This document shows positions 58,056-64,000 of a stretch of DNA of 64,000 nt, piece by piece (positions within the stretch are counted from its first letter, which is position 1; each line of letters starts with the position of its first letter). The position numbers and the translations under genes are program-made. The notes under the pieces are model-generated. The model ran no database searches and was not told where the DNA came from. It saw only the letters and a list, made by a program, of their open reading frames with translations. The stretch comes from Pinus tabuliformis (Eukaryota > Streptophyta > Pinopsida > Pinales > Pinaceae). Location: the NCBI GenBank assembly GCA_031772625.1, contig CM062820.1:93398421-93462420 (forward strand), read 5' to 3'.

Positions 58056-59007
58056 ATGTTGGAGGCTGGAGGAGCGTTGATGTTAGTGGCTGTTTATGGA
58101 CTGCGCAAATGATGTTAGCGGCTGTCTATGAACTGCGTTTCCAAATTATTATGCGTATGTGTGCATATGACTGCATAAATAAAACTGTTGGCTGAAACAA
58201 CACGTGAGCCACATCATGACAGAACGATTGCTGCGTGGAGGTTTAAATTATATATGACAGCGTTGAAAATAGCAACGGCACAGCGGTGGATTAAACATTG
58301 CTGCGGTGCATAATTGGCGTGTTGTGTCAGCTGCTGGTGCGTGTTCTACCAGGACACGCAGAACGTGAGGCAGTGGACTGCCAAAGCGCAGAATGTTTTT
58401 ATGTTAAACGGCACCTGCGGCAAATGGTGAACACAAACCTGCGGAGGTGCGTATTGATTGCGTGTGAACTCGCAGTAACCTAAGGAATGCCAGTGTGAGG
58501 ATCGTTGAAATAACATGTGTTATATTGCCAGCGTAAAGAACATTGCCGTGGACCTGCGTGTTATGCCAGATGCGGAGTGATTGAAGGGCGCGTGTAATGC
58601 GTGGTGCCGGTACGTATTGGGTGCCAGTCGCATATTTTGTGCTGCGTTATTTTTTGTTTTGGGATTGGCAAGAGAAGTGATAAAACAGTCACGCCAACAT
58701 TGGAAAAAGGCGTGGATACAATTGTATTAAGTGCGCCAACGCACCAATTTCTTAATTAGCGCAGATTCGAAGGGGATAGACGCGCCATTTTTCTTACTCT
58801 AAGCGTTTTTGCTACCGGCGCGGATTTGCTGGAGTGACGATAGCGCCAACGCGCCAATTTTGTTGGTAAAATTTGCTATTCGTTTTTAAATTGTAATTTG
58901 CAATTCAAACAACAAAGGGATTTGGTACAGTAAGGCATAGGCATTTTGTAAATATTAACTTCTGGTATTTAAAAGTTGGATTTGGAGATTGTTTGTTTTT
59001 AAATGAG
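58056..59007 (+). other. Copia E leader, CpG-rich
   Basis: About 950 bases before Gag with an unusual density of GCG and CGC words for this window. Two 32-bp units GATGTTAGTGGCTG and GATGTTAGCGGCTG begin at 58079 and 58111. GCGCCAACGCGCCAA-type text recurs near 58735 and 58845. No protein recognised; it probably holds packaging signals. Confidence 0.7.
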
Positions 59008-59730
59008 ATGGAAAAAACTCAGAGTGCCCGGTTTCAAATTGAGAAGTTTAACGGCAAAAACAATTTCGAGATCTGAAAGGTAAAGATGCATGATCTGCTG
59101 GTACAACAAGGCATGGCGAAGGCGTTGTTGGGTAGATCCAAACTGCCTTACACCGTGACAGATGATGAATGGAATGAATTGGATGGAAGAGCCTTGAGAG
59201 GTATTCGACTGTGTTTGGATGATGATGTTTTATTTAACATCATGTCAGAGAAGACTGCTGCTGGTTTGTGGACAAAGTTGGAGAAGATGTATATGACAAA
59301 TCGGATTCTCCTAAAGCGGCAGCTATACAGTTTGCGAATGAAGGAAGGTACTTCCACTACTGATCATTTGAATGTTTTTAATACTCTAATGGTGCAATTA
59401 GAAAGCATAGAAGTAAAATTTGAATTCGAGGATAAAGCCATAAATTTATTGTGCTCATTTCCTGAGTCGTGGGATCATTTTGTTACTTCTATAAGTCTTA
59501 GTTCATCTGAAACCATTGAATTTGATGATGTCGTTGGAGCTTTGTTGTCTGAGGAGACCAGGAAGCGGTCGAACGCTGACACTTCTACATCAGAGGCAAT
59601 GATCGCTAGAGGTCGTTCTAGAGAAAGACGCTCTGGTAAGCACAACGATTCACGTTCAAAGTAAAAAGGAAAGAAGAGTAAAGTAAAGTGCTGGTTCTGC
59701 GGCAAATCGGGGCACTTGAAGAAGGATTGC
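59008..59730 (+). pseudogene. Copia E Gag
   Basis: An ATG at 59008-59010 begins MEKTQSARFQIEKFNGKNNF. TGA at 59074-59076 stands where the family has Trp. From 59086 the Gag core is open for 192 codons (LYSLRMKEGTSTTDHLNVFN, LLCSFPESWDHFVTSISLSS). TAA at 59662-59664 interrupts the basic region just before the zinc knuckle CWFCGKSGHLKKDC (59689-59730), which keeps all four ligands. Gag would assemble the particle and bind RNA. Confidence 0.95.
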
Positions 59731-61173
59731 TGGAAGCAACAACAAACTTCTAAAGAAGCTTCATCGACAGAAAAGAAGGAAGCGAACACGACTGATACAG
59801 GTTCGGCATCTGGTTCAGGTATGAGCGACGAAGTCTTATCAGTTAATTTGTCAAATCATGATCAACATTGGTTGTTAGATTCCGGTGCATCAAACCACAT
59901 GTGTATTCATAGAGACTGGTTTAAGACATATAGATCAGTGAATGATGGAGTCGTGTACATGGGTAATGATGTCACATCTAATATTGTGGGAATAGGGAGT
60001 ATACAGTTGCAAATGTTTGATGGGACAACCAAAATATTAACTGATGTAAGACATGTACTAGATTTAAGGAAAAATCTAATTTCACTGGGAGCACTTGACA
60101 CAAATGGATATAAAATTGTAATTCAAGGTGGAGTAATGAAAATTTACAAAGGTATTTTACTAGTAATGAAAGCTAAGAAAGTAGGAAATATGTTTCAGTT
60201 AGAAGGAAGAACAGGGTCAGTTCATGTGTCTATGGTGTCTGAACATGACAGTAGTTCCATTCGCCTATGGCATCAAAGGTTGGGCAATATGAGCGAAAGA
60301 GGGTTAAAGATTTTGGCTGATCGCAAGTTACTTCCTAATCTGAGGTCTGGAAAGTTAGATTTCTGTAAACATTGTCTGTTTGGCAAACAAGGTAAGCAAA
60401 AGTTTAAAACAGGCAAACATACTAGTAAAGGAATACTTGATTATATCCATTCAGATGTTTGGGGTCCAGCACCTACAACCTCATATGGTGGCTCGTCGTA
60501 TTTTGTATCGTTTATTGATGACTTTTCTAGGAAAGTGTGGGTCTACATGTTGAAAAGGAAGTCTGATGTTTCTACAATTTTCAAGCAGTTTAGAGCATTG
60601 GTAGAAAACATCACTGGTAGAACTATAAAATGTTTAAGAACTGATAATGGTGGTGAGTTTACCTCCAAGGAGTTTGAAAACTATTGCAAGGATGCAGGGA
60701 TCGAGAGACATAAGACTACTGTTTATACTCCTCAGCAAAATGGAGTTGCTGAACGCATGAACATGACTCTTTTGGAGAGAGCAAGGATTACGCTGAGTAA
60801 TGTGGGTTTGCAGAAGGAGTTGTGGACAGAAGCGGTGGCTATAACTTGTTATGTGATAAATCAGTCGCCATCGACAATGATAGGTTGCAAGATTCCTCAA
60901 GAGGTATGGAAAGGTCACCATTGTGATTATTCTAAACTCAGAGTGTTTGGTTGTGATGCATATGCTCTAGTACCTAAACATCAGCGAACTAAGTTAGATC
61001 CAAAATAAAAAAGGTATATCTTTGATGGGTATGGTGATGGAACAAAGGGATTTAGATTGTGGGATCCTACTACCCACAAAATCATCATCAACAGAGATGT
61101 AAAGTTTGATGAATACTCTCTTATACAGTTAGATGTAGATAATAACATGAAACAGGATGATGTATCTGATTTT
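59731..61173 (+). pseudogene. Copia E protease and integrase
   Basis: Same frame as Gag. WLLDSGASNHM has the protease DSG at 59878-59886. LWHQRLGNMSERGLKILADR and CKHCLFGKQ form the pre-integrase zinc region. Integrase acids: Asp in HSDVWGP (60454-60456), Asp in RTDNGGEF (60643-60645), Glu in QQNGVAERMN (60751-60753). It is open from 59665 to TAA at 61006-61008, which precedes the conserved RYIFDGYGDGTKGFRLWD. TAG at 61174-61176 follows. The catalytic core is intact, so this domain decayed little. Confidence 0.96.
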
Positions 61174-61343
61174 TAGCACATTCAGTTTGACAACACTTCT
61201 AATGATAGTCATGATGACCATAGTTTAGATTCTAGTCATGAACAGGTTTCAGAATCAGATTATGAACAGGGTTCAGATGTAGGTCATGAACAGGTCTCAG
61301 ATGGTGATCATGAAGATTTCCTACAGATGGTAGTCAGCCAATT
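61174..61343 (+). repeat. Copia E acidic linker with 24-bp repeats
   Basis: Units beginning CATGAACAGG or TATGAACAGG at 61237, 61261 and 61285 plus a partial at 61309 encode an eight-residue repeat (HEQVSESD, YEQGSDVG, HEQVSDGD). A one-base frame change lies at about 61318-61326, after which the RT frame starts. Confidence 0.85.
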
Positions 61344-63008
61344 GTGGAAGCACCAAAAACATCCTTAAGGAGGTCTACAAGAATCAAACGCCCTCCTAGA
61401 AGGTATGATGATTATGTTACTTCAGTTGCTTTAACCGCTAACGATGATGAACCTTTGTGTTATCAGGAAGCTGTAGAAGGTTCAAAGAGTGACAAATGGA
61501 AAGCAGCCATGAAGGAAGAAATGATGGCCTTAGGTAAGAATGGCACATGGGATCTGGTTGAACTTCCGAAAGGCAGGAAAACTGTGGAATGTAAATGGGT
61601 TTTCAAGGTAAAACAGGGTGTGAATGATATAGAGGACAGATACAAAGCGAGGCTGGTTGCAAAAGGGTTTTCTCAGAAAGCAAGCATTGACTTTCATAAG
61701 ATATTTTCACCAGTTGTTAAAATAGTTTCAATTCGCATTGTGTTAGCATTAGTCGCTTTGCTTGATATAGAATTACAACAACTAGATTTTAAGACTGCAT
61801 TTTTACATGGAGATTTAGATGACGAAATTTATATGCAACAACCGGAAGGGTTTGTTCAACATCGCAATAAGAAATTTGTCTGCAGGCTCAAGAATTCATT
61901 GTATGGTCTGAAGCAGTCGCCTCGACAATGGTACAAGAAATTTGATTCTTTCATGTTGAGTCAAAAATATATAAGAAGTGAATATGATCATTGTGTTTAC
62001 TTTAAGCAGTTAAGTAATGGCATGTCCATTATCTTAGTGTTGTATGTTGACGATATGCTTTTAGCAAGCAAAAGCATTGAAGAAATCAACAGGCTAAAGA
62101 CTCAGATGGCAAGGACATTTGATATGAAAGATCTAGGAGCAGTAAGATAGATTTTGTGCATGGAGATTTTTAGAGACAGGAGCAATGGTAAGATGTGGCT
62201 ATCACAACAAAAGTATATTGACAAAATACTTGTAAGGTTTGGTATGAACAATGTGAAGCCTGTGTCAATCCCTTTAGCTTCCCATTTTAAGCTTTCTTCC
62301 AGTTTATGTCCTAATACAGATGAAGAAAAGGATTATATGTCTCGAATTCCATATGCCAATCTAGTAGGACGTTTGATGCATGCGATGGTGTGTACTCGAC
62401 CAGATATTTCACATGCAGTTGGGGTTGTCAGCAGGTATATGGCAAATCCAGGTAAAGAACACTGGTCAACAGTGAAATGGGTGCTTCGGTATTTGTGAGG
62501 CACAAGTAGTTATTGTATCACTTACAATAAGAGTAGTGAATTTGTTTATGGGTATGTTGATTCTGATTTTGCAGGTGATTTGGATAAGAGAAGGTCAACT
62601 TTAGGGTATGTATTTACTCTTGCAGGTGGAGCTATTAGCTGGATGTCAAAGCTACAAAACATTGTTTCTTTATCCACTACTGAAGCAGAATACATTGCTG
62701 CTTTTCATGCTTGCAAAGAGGCGGTTTGGCTGAAAGGTTTGCTTGGTGAATTTGGTAGGTTATAGAACAACATCAAGTTACTTTACGATAGTCAAAGTGC
62801 AATACATTTGGCTAAGAATCTGGCCTATCATAGTAAATCAAATTATATTCCAATAAAGTACCATTTTGTAAGACAGGTTATCACTGAAAGGGGAGTCTCT
62901 CTTGAAAAGGTGCATACAAAGGAAAACTGTGCAGACATGTTCACGAAACCAGTTTTGTTAGAGAAGCTGCATTGGTGTTTGGCTTCTCTTGGCTTACAGA
63001 AAAAATAA
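61344..63008 (+). pseudogene. Copia E reverse transcriptase and RNase H
   Basis: RT runs from about 61490 (KWKAAMKEEMMALGKNGTWD) through VAKGFSQK, FLHGDLDDEIYMQQPEGF and LYGLKQSPRQWYKKF to YVDD at 62043-62054. TAG at 62148-62150 replaces a Gln codon. The 62154-62495 stretch continues to TGA 62496-62498 (family Arg). RNase H has SDFAGDLDKRRSTLGYVF, NIVSLSTTEAEYIAAFHACK, TAG at 62763-62765, YDSQSAIHLAKNLAYHSKS and ENCADMFTKP, ending at TAA 63006-63008. All catalytic boxes are visible; only point lesions block translation. Confidence 0.96.
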
Positions 63009-63042
63009 ATAATAAAGAAACAGGGCATCACGCTAATTGTTG

Positions 63043-63055
63043 TCAAGGTGGAGAT
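63043..63055 (+). other. Copia E polypurine tract
   Basis: TCAAGGTGGAGAT-type purine-rich text directly before the 3' LTR. Confidence 0.85.
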
Positions 63056-63410
63056 TGTTGAGATTTTCGGGTTTAGTAAAATAGGCAAAAATCTCAGTAG
63101 TTGACAACAATAAGATTGAGTTGCTATATTAGCTCTATTTTGTTGGGATAGAGTTAATGCAGCCTATATTTGTTGTAGGAGGATTTATGAGTCAGTTAGA
63201 TTCTCTTAGCTATAAAACAGGTGTCCATACGGATTGGGATGAGTGTGAGCGTTTGAGAGGAAATTGATTCTCTTGTAATCTCCTGTTTTGATAATAAAGA
63301 TTGCCGATGCCTATGTTTGGTGGACGTAGCCCAAAATGGTTGGGTGAACCACGTTAAACTCTGTGTCTTTTGTGTATGGTCTATTTTGTTGTGCACTGAT
63401 TGCTCTAACA
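63056..63410 (+). repeat. Copia E 3' LTR (355 bp)
   Basis: Same length as the 5' LTR, about 97% identical, ends GCTCTAACA, followed by target copy ATGTT. Confidence 0.98.
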
Positions 63411-64000
63411 ATGTTGTTTTTCCATGGTTGGTAAAGTATCTTTACTTTACCCTTTTACTCCTATAATTTTTTTTGGATAAGTATTTAACCACATTTCATT
63501 TCCCATGCATTTATCATGTTTACACCATAGCCTCATTTCATAAATATATCACTGTAAAAGTCTCCTTTTACTTTCACCTATAAATTAATTTCATAAATAC
63601 TTCCAAGCTTCAAAAAAACCCAAGCAACTCTAGAGAAAATAAATTAATGAAATGGCACAAGTGACCTTCCCACCATATACTTTCACCTCTAAATTAATTT
63701 CATAAATATATCCAAGCTTTAGAGAAACCCAAGCTCCAGCTCCAGAGAAATTCAATTAATCAAATGACACAAATGAACTTCCCACCATATATCATGATAT
63801 TTAAATCATCGTAAAGGGGAAGGTGAGAACTGTAAAACCTGGTAAAATTGAAAAAAAAATTCAGAGAGGGGGAGGGGGTAGGTTAAGGGATGAATAGGCA
63901 ATCCCTCCCGCCCACCCCCTGAATGAATAGGCAATGACTTAACCGTTAAACGACTATTGTCTTAGAGGAGCATTTTGACAGAACTTGTGAAATGATATAA
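63411..64000. repeat. Duplicated segment, copy 2, right part
   Basis: Continues the match to copy 1 (about 1330-1921), including the doubled 109-bp unit, and runs off the window at 64000. Confidence 0.93.

Larger units (their letters stand above)
57687..63410 (+). mobile_element. Ty1/copia LTR retrotransposon E, complete (5724 bp), Tork/Tnt1-like
   Basis: Two 355-bp LTRs (57687-58041 and 63056-63410) differ at about 10 positions. Target copies are GTGTT (57682-57686) and ATGTT (63411-63415); copy 1 of the host segment shows the empty site. Primer site, one Gag-Pol reading frame from 59008 to 63008, and a purine tract are all present. The frame is broken by stops at 59074, 59662, 61006, 61174, 62148, 62496 and 62763 and by a frameshift near 61320. 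The order protease, integrase, RT, RNase H defines copia; the Tork/Tnt1 label is by motif likeness. Confidence 0.97.

Overview
This is nuclear DNA from a large, repeat-rich seed-plant genome, most likely a gymnosperm. That assignment is an inference from the element families (Ty1/copia elements primed by initiator-methionine tRNA, a Ty3/gypsy chromovirus with a chromodomain, LINE reverse transcriptase with an RNase H tail), the AT-rich intervals and the absence of any convincing host gene. Nothing here reads as an intact working gene: every long open stretch belongs to a decayed transposable element. No rRNA gene, tRNA gene or CRISPR array was seen.

Layout. 1-1921 is the first copy of a duplicated segment. 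3178-4132 is a dead gypsy integrase (element C), whose tail resumes at 15305 because copia element A (4131-15304) lies inside it. Copia A in turn carries an inserted chromovirus B (7086-11078), so three elements are nested. 16422-17201 looks like the 3' LTR of C. From 17202 to 21517, on the minus strand, an unrecognised protein-coding unit follows an LTR-like sequence; it is broken by a 468-bp TRIM-like mini-element (18661-19128) and a solo LTR (19928-20853). 22752-27863 is copia D. 27864-28745 is a degenerate tandem repeat with short hairpins. 29522-30990 is a non-autonomous hAT-like DNA element with an 8-bp target duplication. 32105-39711 holds minus-strand LINE remains. 39712-43314 holds copia fragments H (plus strand) and K (minus strand), and 46459-47526 is a second copy of part of H that shares its lesions. 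43860-50590 is AT-rich with many short tandem duplications, including a 192-bp repeat. 50780-56221 is copia F (minus strand). 56384-57686 plus 63411-64000 is the second copy of the opening segment, split by copia E (57687-63410), the youngest insertion, whose two 355-bp LTRs differ at about 10 positions.

How the parts relate. The autonomous-type elements encode the usual Gag, protease, integrase, reverse transcriptase and RNase H, but all carry stops, frameshifts or domain deletions. Many stops sit where families have Gln, Arg or Trp, as expected from C-to-T decay of methylated DNA. The insertion order can be read from the nesting: C, then A, then B; and segment duplication, then E. The best candidates for something undescribed are the minus-strand unit at 17202-21517, the hAT-like element with its internal repeats, and the TRIM-like element.
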